Numbered from the stretch's first letter, positions 8,711 to 17,229 are shown. The stretch is DNA of 40,994 nt from Deltaproteobacteria bacterium (GCA_016935075.1 JAFGRP010000052.1:1-40994), one strand, 5' to 3'. Notes: generated from the letters alone by a model not told the origin. Numbers and translations are program-made.

Positions 8711-9334
8711 ATGCGTCAAAACACCATCAAGAGGGTCGTGATCAGCGTGACGGACAAGAAGGGGATCGTCGAATTCGCCCAGGGGCTCCAGCCCTTCGGC
8801 GTGGAGATCCTCTCCACGGGCGGAACGGCGGCGCAGCTTCGGAAAAGCGGCGTCCCGGTCACCGACGTGTCGGATTACACCGGTTTTCCGGAGATGATGG
8901 ACGGAAGGCTCAAAACCCTCCATCCGAAGATCCACGGCGGCCTTCTGGCGCTCCGGGACAACGAGGGCCATATGGAAGCCCTCCGGAAACACGGGATCAA
9001 TCTGATCGATATGGTCGTCATCAACCTCTACCGCTTCGAGGACACGGTCGCGCAGGAGGGCTGCACGCTGGCACACGCCGTCGAAAACATCGACATCGGC
9101 GGCCCCACGATGCTCCGCGCGGCCTCCAAAAACTGGCGCTTTGTCTCCGTCGTGACCGATCCGGGGGATTACCTGAAGATTCTGGAGGAGATGAAGGAGA
9201 CGGGGGGAAAGATTTCCGAGGCGACCAACTTCGAGCTGGCCAAGAAAACCTTTCAGCTCACATCACGTTACGACGGCGCCATCTCCAGGTACCTCGGGCA
9301 GTTCAGCGGTGAAAACGCGGCCAAGATGCGATGA
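8711..9334 (+). CDS. IMP cyclohydrolase, stand-alone MGS-like domain of PurH
   Basis: The enzyme closes FAICAR to IMP, the last step of purine synthesis. The 207-aa protein corresponds to the N-terminal third of Pur[43 protein letters not shown] and [14 protein letters not shown] are all present. The AICAR transformylase domain (about 300 residues) is missing. The next 168 bases to purE contain no remnant of it that I can see, only short non-conserved frames and a small GC hairpin (9420-9433). The transformylase step must be done by another enzyme encoded elsewhere, for example an unfused AICARFT or PurP-type protein. AGGAGGT precedes the ATG. Confidence 0.9.
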   Translation: MRQNTIKRVVISVTDKKGIVEFAQGLQPFGVEILSTGGTAAQLRKSGVPVTDVSDYTGFPEMMDGRLKTLHPKIHGGLLALRDNEGHMEALRKHGINLIDMVVINLYRFEDTVAQEGCTLAHAVENIDIGGPTMLRAASKNWRFVSVVTDPGDYLKILEEMKETGGKISEATNFELAKKTFQLTSRYDGAISRYLGQFSGENAAKMR

Positions 9335-9502
9335 TCCGGGACGGCGGCAAACACATGGCGGCACCGCTCGCCGCCGGAATGCGGCAGTTCGGCGTGCACG
9401 GATAGGGGAAACGGAGGGGCGGGGTTTTCCCCGGCGTTCTTCGCGCCCGGGGGAACGGTCCGCCGTTAAGACCTCCGGAAATATGCAGAGGGGTTAAAAG
9501 GT

Positions 9503-10006
9503 ATGCAGGAAAACAGGGAAGTCGTCGTCAGCGTCGTCATGGGAAGCGATTCCGATCTTCCCGTCATGGAGGAGACCGTCAAGGTACTGGAGGAATTTTC
9601 CATCCCTCATGAGCTCTATCTGACCTCAGCCCACCGGACGCCGGAGCGGACGGCGCAGTTCGCCCGCGGGGCGACCAAACGGGGGGTCCGGGTCATCATC
9701 GTCGGCGCCGGCGCCGCCGCCCACCTGGCCGGGGTGATCGCGTCCCAGACACTGCTGCCGGTGATCGGGGTGCCCATCGACGCCACATCGCTCCGGGGAA
9801 TGGACGCCCTATTCGCCACGGTCCAGATGCCGGGGGGAATCCCCGTTGCGACCATGGCCATCGGCAAGGCGGGGGCGAAAAATGCCGCCCTGTTTGCAGT
9901 CCGGATCCTGGCTCTGGGGGATGCCGACCTTCTGAAGAAACTCCACGTCTATATCCGGAAGATGGCGCGGGAGGTTGAACGGAAGCACGAGAACCTGAAG
10001 AAATGA
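9503..10006 (+). CDS. purE: N5-carboxyaminoimidazole ribonucleotide mutase (PurE class I)
   Basis: The protein moves the carboxyl group of N5-CAIR to form CAIR in purine synthesis. It is 167 aa, the usual length, with VVMGSDSDLPVM, the TSAHRTPER substrate loop, GAGAAAHLAGV with the catalytic His, and GGIPVATMAIG. It belongs to the pur cluster and its stop lies 1 nt before the start of tsaC. A PurK partner is not in this window. Confidence 0.95.
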   Translation: MQENREVVVSVVMGSDSDLPVMEETVKVLEEFSIPHELYLTSAHRTPERTAQFARGATKRGVRVIIVGAGAAAHLAGVIASQTLLPVIGVPIDATSLRGMDALFATVQMPGGIPVATMAIGKAGAKNAALFAVRILALGDADLLKKLHVYIRKMAREVERKHENLKK

Positions 10007-10007
10007 T

Positions 10008-10652
10008 ATGACCCTCCGCCTGAAAATCGACCCCGGGAAAATCGATGGGGAAAAACTCGCGGAGGCCGTCCGGATCTTGCGCGAGGGAGGCGTCGTCGCC
10101 TTTCCGACGGAAACCTTTTACGGCCTGGGAGCCGACGCGCGAAACGAAACGGCCGTGGAGAAGATCTTCCGGATCAAGGGACGGGATTTCCGCAACCCAA
10201 TCGCGTTGATCGTCACCGAAGAAAAGGATGTGATCCCTCTCGTGGAGGAAATCCCGTCGGCGGCAACCCTTCTCATGAAAACATTCTGGCCGGGTCCGCT
10301 CACGCTGATTTTCCGGGCCGCTCCCCCGGTTTCATCCCGCCTCACGGGCGGCACGGGAAAGATCGGCATCCGGGTCTCCAGCCATCCCATTGCCCGTTTT
10401 CTGGCCGCAGGCATCACCGGCCCTCTGACGGCAACGAGCGCCAATCCCTCGGGCGGTCAGGAATGTATCTCTGCCGACGCCGTCATCCGCGCCCTGGACG
10501 ATCTTCCCGATGTGGTGATCGACTGCGGGACGACGCCGGGGGGCAGGGGCTCCACGATTCTCGACGCCACCCTCTTTCCACCCCGCATCCTTCGCGAGGG
10601 CGCCATCCCTCACGGTCTTATCGTGAAAGCCCTGTCCCGGACAGAAGATTGA
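10008..10652 (+). CDS. tsaC: L-threonylcarbamoyladenylate synthase (TsaC/Sua5/YrdC family)
   Basis: The enzyme makes threonylcarbamoyl-AMP from Thr, bicarbonate and ATP for the t6A37 modification of ANN-decoding tRNAs. The 214-aa protein has the YrdC core: VVAFPTETFYGLGADA, KIFRIKGRDFRNPIALIV, FWPGPLTLIF, IGIRVSSHPI and LTATSANPSGG. It lacks the extra Sua5 C-terminal domain, so it is the short form. It starts right behind purE and is probably translationally coupled to it. Confidence 0.93.
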   Translation: MTLRLKIDPGKIDGEKLAEAVRILREGGVVAFPTETFYGLGADARNETAVEKIFRIKGRDFRNPIALIVTEEKDVIPLVEEIPSAATLLMKTFWPGPLTLIFRAAPPVSSRLTGGTGKIGIRVSSHPIARFLAAGITGPLTATSANPSGGQECISADAVIRALDDLPDVVIDCGTTPGGRGSTILDATLFPPRILREGAIPHGLIVKALSRTED

Positions 10653-10866
10653 TCTTCACGTGAAATATCAGTTAGTTATTGTAGTCGTTATTAGAGATTG
10701 ATGCGATTGTGTAGTCGCTTTCGCGTGTAAATCTTCAACATAAGCTGAGAGCGGGGTGCTATTTTATCTTGACTTTCCATTTGAATAAAAGCACTCATAA
10801 ACCGTCGTTTCTTACATTCGCTCAGTAAACCCATTAACCTTCCCCTTAACCTTATGGAGAGTAAAA

Positions 10867-10902
10867 ATGAGAAGGTGGAGTTACAAAGAGTGCACCATGT
10901 AA
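10867..10902 (+). CDS. Possible 11-codon leader peptide ahead of a terminator
   Basis: GGAG (10856-10859) is followed after 7 nt by an ATG that opens an 11-codon frame (MRRWSYKECTM). It stops 2 nt before the 5' arm of the terminator at 10905. The layout is that of an attenuator leader, but the codons show no run of a single amino acid and no antiterminator was worked out. Coding status is uncertain. Confidence 0.3.
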   Translation: MRRWSYKECTM

Positions 10903-10904
10903 AG

Positions 10905-10943
10905 CCTCTAAGGAAGTCCAAAACCTTTCTTGGGGGTTTTTTT
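10905..10943 (+). terminator. Rho-independent terminator
   Basis: A 12-bp stem (left arm CCTCTAAGGAAG at 10905-10916, right arm CTTTCTTGGGGG at 10925-10936, three G-T pairs) with an 8-nt loop is followed directly by seven T (10937-10943). It could end the pur-tsaC transcript or act as an attenuator for the small ORFs and serine hydrolase gene downstream. The stretch 10653-10866 before it is AT-rich and holds no gene that I can support. Confidence 0.75.
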
Positions 10944-10984
10944 AATTCACCTCCCGATGAATCTTCAAAAGGGATAACGAGAAG

Positions 10985-11095
10985 ATGCTTCCGGAAGGTG
11001 CCGTTATTTCGGTTTCCATAGATGTTTCCAGAATTCGGTTGGGGCTTATGCTTTACGATGCTCAGAATATTTGTTTTCATTTAGAAAGAAAATAA
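10985..11095 (+). CDS. Small ORF, unknown (36 codons)
   Basis: A 36-codon frame (start MLPEGAVISVSIDVSRIRLG) lies between the terminator and the next small ORF. It has no good ribosome binding site (AGGG lies 11-12 nt upstream) and the frame is closed upstream at 10958, so it may be a remnant of a longer gene. Not recognised. Confidence 0.25.
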   Translation: MLPEGAVISVSIDVSRIRLGLMLYDAQNICFHLERK

Positions 11096-11105
11096 GGAGG
11101 GAAAT

Positions 11106-11204
11106 ATGTTCAATAAAAGGAGCTACATGGGTAGGAGTCTTCTGTTATTATTTTCAATTCTCCCTTTATTTTTCCTCCTCTGGCCCTTTATCGCATACAG
11201 TTAG
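11106..11204 (+). CDS. Small hydrophobic peptide (32 codons), possibly a signal peptide cut short by an amber codon
   Basis: A near-perfect ribosome binding site (AAGGAGG, 5-6 nt before the ATG) precedes a 32-codon frame. Lys and Arg at positions 4-10 are followed by a strong hydrophobic run (SLLLLFSILPLFFLLW) and an AYS end, which looks like a Sec signal peptide or a single membrane helix. The frame ends with TAG (11202-11204). Beyond it the same frame stays open for 30 codons with two Cys-containing segments (ESCPTGQ, DPLCVVNALTRC) up to TAA at 11295. It is either a tiny membrane peptide or a broken gene for a small secreted protein. Confidence 0.45.
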   Translation: MFNKRSYMGRSLLLLFSILPLFFLLWPFIAYS

Positions 11205-11330
11205 GAATCTTGCCCGACAGGCCAGACCAATGAAATAAACGAGGTAAGGGGTAAGGATCCTCTCTGTGTCGTCAATGCTCTGACGCGCTGCGCGTAAACA
11301 GGCGCCGTGCCTTATAGGAAGGGGTTTTAG

Positions 11331-12542
11331 ATGATCAGGCGTCTACTCACGACTGTCCTCCTGCTGGTTTCGATCATTGTTGCCGGTTGCACGGCCGGGA
11401 GCTCTGGATCCGGCTTTGATCCCGAGTTGGCCGCTCGCCTACAGGCCGCACTCAACCAGTCCGTCACCGATTTCCAACTCCCGGGCGCCGTGCTGGCCGT
11501 GCGAAGCCCCGACGGCCGGATCTGGACTGGCACCAGTGGACTGGCCCAGGTCGCCGGTGCGGTGTTCGTCGACGGAACGCCGGCGGGCGATGAAAACGTT
11601 CCCATGTCCCTCGACCTTCATTTCCACATCGGCAGCCTGACAAAGTCATTCACCGCCACCGTCATCTTGCAACTCGTCGACGAGGGCAAACTCGCTCTGG
11701 ACGATACGGTCGAGCAGGTGATCGCCCATTGGTTGCCGGAGTACTTTGACTTCGCGATCCCTTATGCCAACGCGATCACGGTCCGCCACCTACTATCCAT
11801 GCGCAGCGGCATGGGCAACTATTCTTTCACAAGCAAGTTCCGCGAGGCGGCCAACGAAGACCCGTTGCGACAGTGGGACCCCAGGGAACTCATCCGGATC
11901 GGCATGGAGAGCGCGGACACTCCGGCCTACCTGCCGGATACCCGGCTCGACTACAACAATGCCAACTTTATCCTGCTGGGAATCTTCATCGAGCAGATTA
12001 CGGGGCACAAGTATGCCGAGGAGATTGAGCGTCGAATCCTCGATCCGCTTGGTCTGACCCAAACCTCGATTCCGGCCGACGCAGCTATGCCCGAACCCTA
12101 TGCCCGCGGCTACCAGTACGACGACGGCCAGGGAGCGTTGCTGGACCTCTCCCTCGTGACTGATCCCTCTTGGGGCTGGGCCGCCGGCAGCATGATCTCC
12201 ACGGTCGGAAACCTGCTGGACTGGGTCCCGGCCCTGGTCGATGGCACACTCATCAGTCCGGCATTGCAGCATGAACGGCTTCAACTCCGGGCGGGCGAGA
12301 TCCACGAGATGGGAACCGTCGAGTACGGCCTGGGCATCTACGACGACGGTGGCGCACTCGGGCACGGAGGCGACTACTCCGGCTTCTACACGGCGTACGG
12401 CGTCCGCTACTCAGGGTACGATATCGCCATTCTGGAGAACGGCAAGTTACAACAGACTGGTGAACCGATCGGCATTCCGTCGCGGGCGATTCTCTTCCGG
12501 ATGATGAAGGTACTGGGGTCCGCAGGTTTCAATGACGTGTAA
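11331..12542 (+). CDS. Lipoprotein serine hydrolase, class C beta-lactamase/DD-peptidase-like
   Basis: The 403-aa protein begins with a lipoprotein signal peptide and lipobox VAGC (Cys20), so it should be membrane-anchored and extracytoplasmic. The beta-lactamase-related (PF00144) catalytic motifs are present: SLTK with Ser102 and Lys105, YNN with Tyr208 and Asn210, and a C-terminal HGG in LGHGGDYSG. Such proteins include D-alanyl-D-alanine carboxypeptidases, esterases and D-aminopeptidases, so substrate cannot be told and resistance should not be assumed. AAGGGG precedes the ATG. It is a single gene at the end of a low-GC patch. Confidence 0.85.
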   Translation: MIRRLLTTVLLLVSIIVAGCTAGSSGSGFDPELAARLQAALNQSVTDFQLPGAVLAVRSPDGRIWTGTSGLAQVAGAVFVDGTPAGDENVPMSLDLHFHIGSLTKSFTATVILQLVDEGKLALDDTVEQVIAHWLPEYFDFAIPYANAITVRHLLSMRSGMGNYSFTSKFREAANEDPLRQWDPRELIRIGMESADTPAYLPDTRLDYNNANFILLGIFIEQITGHKYAEEIERRILDPLGLTQTSIPADAAMPEPYARGYQYDDGQGALLDLSLVTDPSWGWAAGSMISTVGNLLDWVPALVDGTLISPALQHERLQLRAGEIHEMGTVEYGLGIYDDGGALGHGGDYSGFYTAYGVRYSGYDIAILENGKLQQTGEPIGIPSRAILFRMMKVLGSAGFNDV

Positions 12543-12860
12543 GGAATTGAACCATGGGAACAGGTGGGCAACTGGCTGTGAAAACAGGTCAGGCATCGCC
12601 GAATAACTGCCTGGAGCGGACGCAATAAGCCCGGCTGCTCACGCGGACAGTAACACGCAACTTCTTTCGCAGTCATAAGGACAAATCTCATATATTCTGA
12701 CCCGTTGTCCACTTACGGCGAATGATAATTTGTGCTATGCTTCTTCCTGAAAAGCAATACAAACAAAATCATAAGCGTGAGAATATCTTCGATTCATATC
12801 TTATGATGGGAACATCGATGATCCGCTTTAAAGAATCCTGTCCGTTTCAGAGGAGAAGCC
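12543..12860. other. Intergenic region without a supported gene
   Basis: No frame here is convincing on either strand. The second half (12700-12830) is AT-rich. A poor promoter-like pair (TTACGG, 17 nt, TATGCT near 12713-12741) could serve the downstream GH13 gene, whose ATG has GAGGAG at a good distance. No terminator hairpin with a T-run was seen behind the serine hydrolase gene. Confidence 0.5.
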
Positions 12861-14603
12861 ATGGTTGATGAGACAATTATTCCAAATTCCTTCAAACATA
12901 CCAATAGTTTTCGTCTGATGAGTCTTTACGGAGACAAAGCCGGCAGCGTGATGGAAAGGCTGCTCAAAATCATGAGAACCCATCTTGCCGCCTGTCCCGT
13001 AACGCACGTGAAGCGTTGGTCCGAACAAGATGTTATTCTGATAACCTACGCAGACAGCATTATTGATCCGGAGCAAACACCTCTGCAGGCGCTCTATCGA
13101 TTCATGAATACCTACCTGCGCGAGCAGTTCAGCGGAGTTCATGTGCTGCCCTTTTTCCCCTTCAGTTCCGACGACGGTTTTTCCGTGGTGGATTACCACC
13201 AGGTGGATCCCAGGCTGGGCAGCTGGGATGATATTGTCCAAATCGGCGATAATTTCGACTTGATGACCGACTTGGTGCTCAACCATGTGTCACGGCGGAG
13301 CTTATGGTTCAAGGATTTCATAGAAAACCAGGGCCGGAGAAAGGACTACTTCATCGAACTGGATCCTGACCAGGACGTTTCGATGGTGACACGCCCAAGG
13401 ACTCACAAGCTGGCTGTTCCGGTTGAAACGATGAGTGGATTGAAGCACGTCTGGGCGACTTTCAGCGGCGACCAGATCGATTTGAATTACACGAACCCCG
13501 ATGTTCTGCTGGAGATGATTGAAGTTCTGCTTTTCTATGTCCGAAAGGGCGCCCGATTTGTTCGCTTGGACGCCGTCGGTTTTCTCTGGAAATGCATCGG
13601 GACGACATGCATCAACCTTCAGGAAACCCACCAAGTCATAAGGATTTTCCGTGATGTTCTCGAAGTGGTTGCACCGCAGGTCGTGTTGATTTCGGAAACC
13701 AATGTCCCTGAAGGGGAGAACCTCAGTTATTTCGGTGACGGCCGCGAAGCGCACATGGTTTACCAGTTCAGCCTCCCGCCTCTGCTGCTTCACGCCCTGC
13801 AGAAGGGAACCTCCCGATATTTGCGGCAGTGGGCGGAAGCAATGCCCCCTACCCCGCCAGGATGCACGTATCTCAATTTCTCCACATCCCATGATGGTAT
13901 CGGGTTGCGGCCCGCAGCAGGCCTGTTGCCTGCCGAAGAGATTGCCGACCTGGTGGAGTCGATCAAGGGGTACGGTGGCCAAATCAGTATGAAAGCGGAC
14001 GGCACCGGCTCCACAAGCCCTTACGAAATCAACGTTTCTCTTTTTGATGCTTTGATGGGATTCAAGAAAGATCGCGACCAGTGGCAGATTCCCCGTTTCT
14101 TCTGCTCACAGATCATCAACCTTTCCTTAAAAGGCATCCCGGCGATCTACATCCACAGTCTGACCGCAACCCCCAATGATTTTAAAAAAGTGGAACAGAC
14201 CGGCGCCTCCAGGGCCATTAACCGCCATCAGTGGGATTACCGCCGTCTGAAGGATCTTATTACCAATCAACACACCCCAAATGGTGTGGTCTTTAGTGAA
14301 TTCCGCCGCCTGCTCCGGAACCGACGCTTCCAGATGGCCTTTCACCCGGAGGCCGATCAGGAGATCCTGGATCTCGGTGACGGTCTCTTCGGTGTCCGCA
14401 GAACCAGCCTGACCGGCAATCAGGTTATTTTCGCGGTCAGTAATGTTACCGACATCACCCAGGAACTCTTGCTCAATGACATTCAGAGTATCAAGCATTA
14501 CCAGTCCTTTTACGACCTGATCAGCCGCAGAGACATTGATGGTTCGCGGACAAGTCTGCGATTGCATCCCTATCAATCGGTGTGGCTGACGGTCATTACT
14601 TGA
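12861..14603 (+). CDS. GH13 subfamily 18 sugar phosphorylase (sucrose/glucosylglycerate phosphorylase type)
   Basis: This 580-aa cytoplasmic protein (no signal peptide) has the GH13 barrel with VHVLPFFPFSSDDGFSV, FDLMTDLVLNHVS, the nucleophile Asp237 in RLDAVGF, the acid/base Glu279 in ISETNV, and Asp345 in TSHDGIG. These match the retaining phosphorylases that split a glucosyl bond with phosphate to give alpha-glucose-1-phosphate. The RLDAVGFLWK and SETNVPEGEN context recalls glucosylglycerate or sucrose-6-phosphate phosphorylases more than classical sucrose phosphorylase, so I would not name the acceptor. Its likely job is turnover of a compatible-solute disaccharide. It stands alone, in a region of lower GC than the core genes. 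Confidence 0.85.
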   Translation: MVDETIIPNSFKHTNSFRLMSLYGDKAGSVMERLLKIMRTHLAACPVTHVKRWSEQDVILITYADSIIDPEQTPLQALYRFMNTYLREQFSGVHVLPFFPFSSDDGFSVVDYHQVDPRLGSWDDIVQIGDNFDLMTDLVLNHVSRRSLWFKDFIENQGRRKDYFIELDPDQDVSMVTRPRTHKLAVPVETMSGLKHVWATFSGDQIDLNYTNPDVLLEMIEVLLFYVRKGARFVRLDAVGFLWKCIGTTCINLQETHQVIRIFRDVLEVVAPQVVLISETNVPEGENLSYFGDGREAHMVYQFSLPPLLLHALQKGTSRYLRQWAEAMPPTPPGCTYLNFSTSHDGIGLRPAAGLLPAEEIADLVESIKGYGGQISMKADGTGSTSPYEINVSLFDALMGFKKDRDQWQIPRFFCSQIINLSLKGIPAIYIHSLTATPNDFKKVEQTGASRAINRHQWDYRRLKDLITNQHTPNGVVFSEFRRLLRNRRFQMAFHPEADQEILDLGDGLFGVRRTSLTGNQVIFAVSNVTDITQELLLNDIQSIKHYQSFYDLISRRDIDGSRTSLRLHPYQSVWLTVIT

Positions 14604-14778
14604 GATGCTCAATCACGGCTGTCTAAAATAATCTGAGAGAGGGGAATCAACTCTTTAAACTGCTTAATTTCAATTGGAAATAAATGGCGATCACCTTGAC
14701 ATACAAGACGATATTTGAGTAGTAGTAAGCCGTGAAAAGCAAATGCCTATCCCTCGTCAATCCGCAGGAGGTGATTAC

Positions 14779-16449
14779 ATGAAGTGTATTCGTATGTTAT
14801 TGGCAGCTTCTATGCTGATGTTTATTTTTGCAGGGCAGGTGTATGCTGAAACAATTAAGCCCCTGTCGGCGGAAAAGCGGCAGGAGTATGTTGCGCTGAG
14901 TCCCTTTGAATTTAAGAATATGCTAATTGATAGAGCGGGGGAAAACGGCAAACCAATTCTTGATGCAGGTCGCGGGAATCCAAACTTTCTGAACACGCGT
15001 TCGCGCTTGGCCTTTAGCATGCTGCACCGTTTTGCGGTTGAATGTTCGATTCGATATGATGCGCCGAAGGATCTTGGTTTTTCTCCAACGACGTCGGTTG
15101 GTATGGCAGACCGTTTTACAGTATTTCTGATAAAAGAGCCGGATAAGGGGACGGCTAAATTTCTGATGAACGCCATGGCCTATTGTTCGGATAAGCTGGG
15201 GATTGCTCCTGATACGTTTGCGACCGATATGGTTGATGCCATTCTCGGCGATCATTATCCAACACCATCGCGCATGCTGAATACGCCTGCAACTATTGTT
15301 GAGGCCTATTTGAAGTCGATTCATTTCACGAAAGGAAATACACCGGCAGGTTCATTTGATTTGTTTGCAACAGAAGGTGCCACTGCGGCGATGATCTATG
15401 TGTTCAATACGCTTAAAGAGAATTTTATTCTGACGCCCGGGGATGAGATTGCCATTATTACGCCGATTTTCTCTCCATATCTTGAAATTCCTGTACTCAA
15501 AGATTTCGAACTCAATCCTATTTATGTTGCTGGTTCTGAAAATACGGACTGGCAGGTTTCCGACGAAGAGTTGAATAAGTTGAGAAGCAAAAAAATCAAA
15601 GCGCTGTTTATGGTAAATCCGATGAATCCGGGTGCTGTGAGTATGAGTGCGAAAAGTGTCCAGAAAATCGCCGAACTCATTAAGAAGGAACGGTCCGACC
15701 TTATTGTGCTGACAGACACGGTTTATTGTCCTTTTGTGAATGAGTTTCACGATCTGCTTGAGGCGGTCCCGCAGAATTGTATTGGTGTATTTTCTTATTC
15801 TAAATATTTTGGTGTGACCGGCTGGCGGCTGGGAGTGATTTTTGTTAATCGGCGCAACATCATTGATCGGATGATTGCCGCGCTTCCCTCAGATAAGACA
15901 GCTCTTTTAAACAGGCGTTATTCTATTGATTCGACGGAGCCGGAAAAGATCCGCTTCATCGATCGTCTTCTGATGGACAGCCGCGATGTGGCGCTGGCAC
16001 ACACGGGTGGACTTTCTACGCCGCAGCAGTGTGTAATGTCGTTATTTGCGCTGTATGATCTATTGGACAGTAATCATGTGTATAAGAAAAGTATTCAGTC
16101 GCTGTTGAGCAAGCGGATGAGCAATCTTTATTCATCACTGAAGATGGATTCGCCGTCGGGAGCCGAACAGACTCAGTATTATAATCTGGTGAATATTCTG
16201 GCGCTGGCGGAGCGTCTGCATGGGGCTGATTTTTCAAAATACCTGACCGATATCTATTCTCCGTTTGGTTTTCTGCTGGAGCTTGCGGCTCGTTATCAAA
16301 CGATTCTGCTGCCTGGTGTGGGTTTTGCGGGCCCTGAGTGGTCGGTGCGCGTTTCTCTTGCGAACCTTCCTGATGGTCATTATATCGCAATCAGCAAAAA
16401 TCTGGTTGCTCTTCTGGACGAATATTATGCAGGCTGGCAGAACAAATAA
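14779..16449 (+). CDS. Aspartate 4-decarboxylase (AsdA-like PLP enzyme) with Sec signal peptide
   Basis: Aspartate 4-decarboxylases convert L-aspartate to L-alanine and CO2 and also transaminate. The 556-aa protein has the fold-type I features of that family: SFDLFATEGATAAM, VNPMNPGAVS, LTDTVYCPF with the pyridine-binding Asp313, and SYSKYFGVTGWRLG with the PLP lysine at 342. The length matches (about 530 plus a leader). Unusually, residues 1-23 form a clear signal peptide (Lys/Arg, hydrophobic core, VYA cleavage site). The chosen ATG has AGGAGGT 7 nt upstream. An in-frame ATG at 14743 is unsupported. TTGACA at 14696 may be the -35 of its promoter. GC is the lowest of any large gene here, suggesting transfer. 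Confidence 0.85.
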   Translation: MKCIRMLLAASMLMFIFAGQVYAETIKPLSAEKRQEYVALSPFEFKNMLIDRAGENGKPILDAGRGNPNFLNTRSRLAFSMLHRFAVECSIRYDAPKDLGFSPTTSVGMADRFTVFLIKEPDKGTAKFLMNAMAYCSDKLGIAPDTFATDMVDAILGDHYPTPSRMLNTPATIVEAYLKSIHFTKGNTPAGSFDLFATEGATAAMIYVFNTLKENFILTPGDEIAIITPIFSPYLEIPVLKDFELNPIYVAGSENTDWQVSDEELNKLRSKKIKALFMVNPMNPGAVSMSAKSVQKIAELIKKERSDLIVLTDTVYCPFVNEFHDLLEAVPQNCIGVFSYSKYFGVTGWRLGVIFVNRRNIIDRMIAALPSDKTALLNRRYSIDSTEPEKIRFIDRLLMDSRDVALAHTGGLSTPQQCVMSLFALYDLLDSNHVYKKSIQSLLSKRMSNLYSSLKMDSPSGAEQTQYYNLVNILALAERLHGADFSKYLTDIYSPFGFLLELAARYQTILLPGVGFAGPEWSVRVSLANLPDGHYIAISKNLVALLDEYYAGWQNK

Positions 16450-16512
16450 TCCTCAATGAAAAACAGAGATATAACTCTCACCAAAAACTGACGGGGGCAA
16501 CAGGACAGCGGT

Positions 16513-17229
16513 TCATGAAAATATGACATGCACCGGACCTTTTCTCTTCCTGGATCCCGATTCAAGGGCTTCCCCGGCAAGCTCCCCCACGGTATGGCTT
16601 TTCAGTTTCCCGTGGTCATAAAGGACGATCTCCGAGGGATCGCCCCTCAGGGTCGATAGCCTCTCTGTTGCCTCTTCCACGCGCAGGATGCCCGCTGCGC
16701 GCGCGGCGAGTCCCCGAACCTCCGGGTCTTCCGAATTCAGATAGGGCAAGAGGTATCCGGGAGCCTCCCATTTCTTGAGGAGCTCGGGCCTGGTTTCGGC
16801 AAGACGGCCGATACCCCACATGAGACCCCGTTGCAACGGGAGAAGTTCCAGATATGATCCGTCTTCCCGCATATAGGAAACCAGAATATGGGCATATTCC
16901 TCTGCGAGCCCTTCATGGTTGGCCATGATCTCCGCCATCGCTTCCGGGACCCCCCAGCCTATGTTTCCCGACTCGTCGTTCAAGCTCCACATCAGCCGGC
17001 GCATGATGTTGCGCGCGGCCTCCATGTCTTCCCTGGCCAACATCGCGATAACCAAACCGAGAGCGGAGACGGCATGCCACTTGACGTTGCCGCTGGCATG
17101 GGAAAGACCGGCAATAAGGGGAGAGACCGCCTTACGGGGCGGAAGGCGCCGCACCTCGGCCAGAACCGCATCGAGCGGTTCCGTCTTCAACCGGGAGATG
17201 ATCCTCCTCTTGAAATCCGTTGCGGCCAT
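16513..17229 (-). CDS. HEAT-repeat protein, DVU0298 family
   Basis: This 238-aa soluble protein is made of helical pairs of the HEAT/PBS-lyase type (for example GNVKWHAVSALGLVIAML, EVRGLAARAAGILRVEEA). The block MRRLMWSLNDESGNIGWG with AEEYAHILVSYMREDG is what I recall as the core of a family common in sulfate reducers and relatives (DVU0298). No catalytic residues are evident, and a scaffold or assembly role is a guess. It is the last gene of the hpt to DUF3426 strand. It has only a weak ribosome binding site, and its start overlaps a frame described at 17132-17497. Confidence 0.75.
   Translation of the reverse strand: MAATDFKRRIISRLKTEPLDAVLAEVRRLPPRKAVSPLIAGLSHASGNVKWHAVSALGLVIAMLAREDMEAARNIMRRLMWSLNDESGNIGWGVPEAMAEIMANHEGLAEEYAHILVSYMREDGSYLELLPLQRGLMWGIGRLAETRPELLKKWEAPGYLLPYLNSEDPEVRGLAARAAGILRVEEATERLSTLRGDPSEIVLYDHGKLKSHTVGELAGEALESGSRKRKGPVHVIFS

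Noticed and set aside
9309..9497. A 62-codon frame between the IMP cyclohydrolase gene and purE, considered as a remnant of the transformylase domain
   Set aside because: Arg/Gly-rich, overlaps the cyclohydrolase end in another frame, and no AICARFT motif is present.
10740..10943. Considered as a cyclic-di-GMP or other riboswitch in front of the small ORFs
   Set aside because: The conserved GEMM core and other known aptamer motifs were not found; only the terminator and a possible leader peptide are supported.
10691..11080. A 129-codon minus-strand open frame in the low-GC patch
   Set aside because: No ribosome binding site (the upstream sequence is the complement of a plus-strand one), it crosses the terminator hairpin, and no family was recognised.
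11331..12542. Reading the serine hydrolase as an antibiotic-resistance beta-lactamase
   Set aside because: The motifs fit the broad PF00144 family and the lipoprotein form is common in peptidases and esterases; nothing here shows drug hydrolysis.
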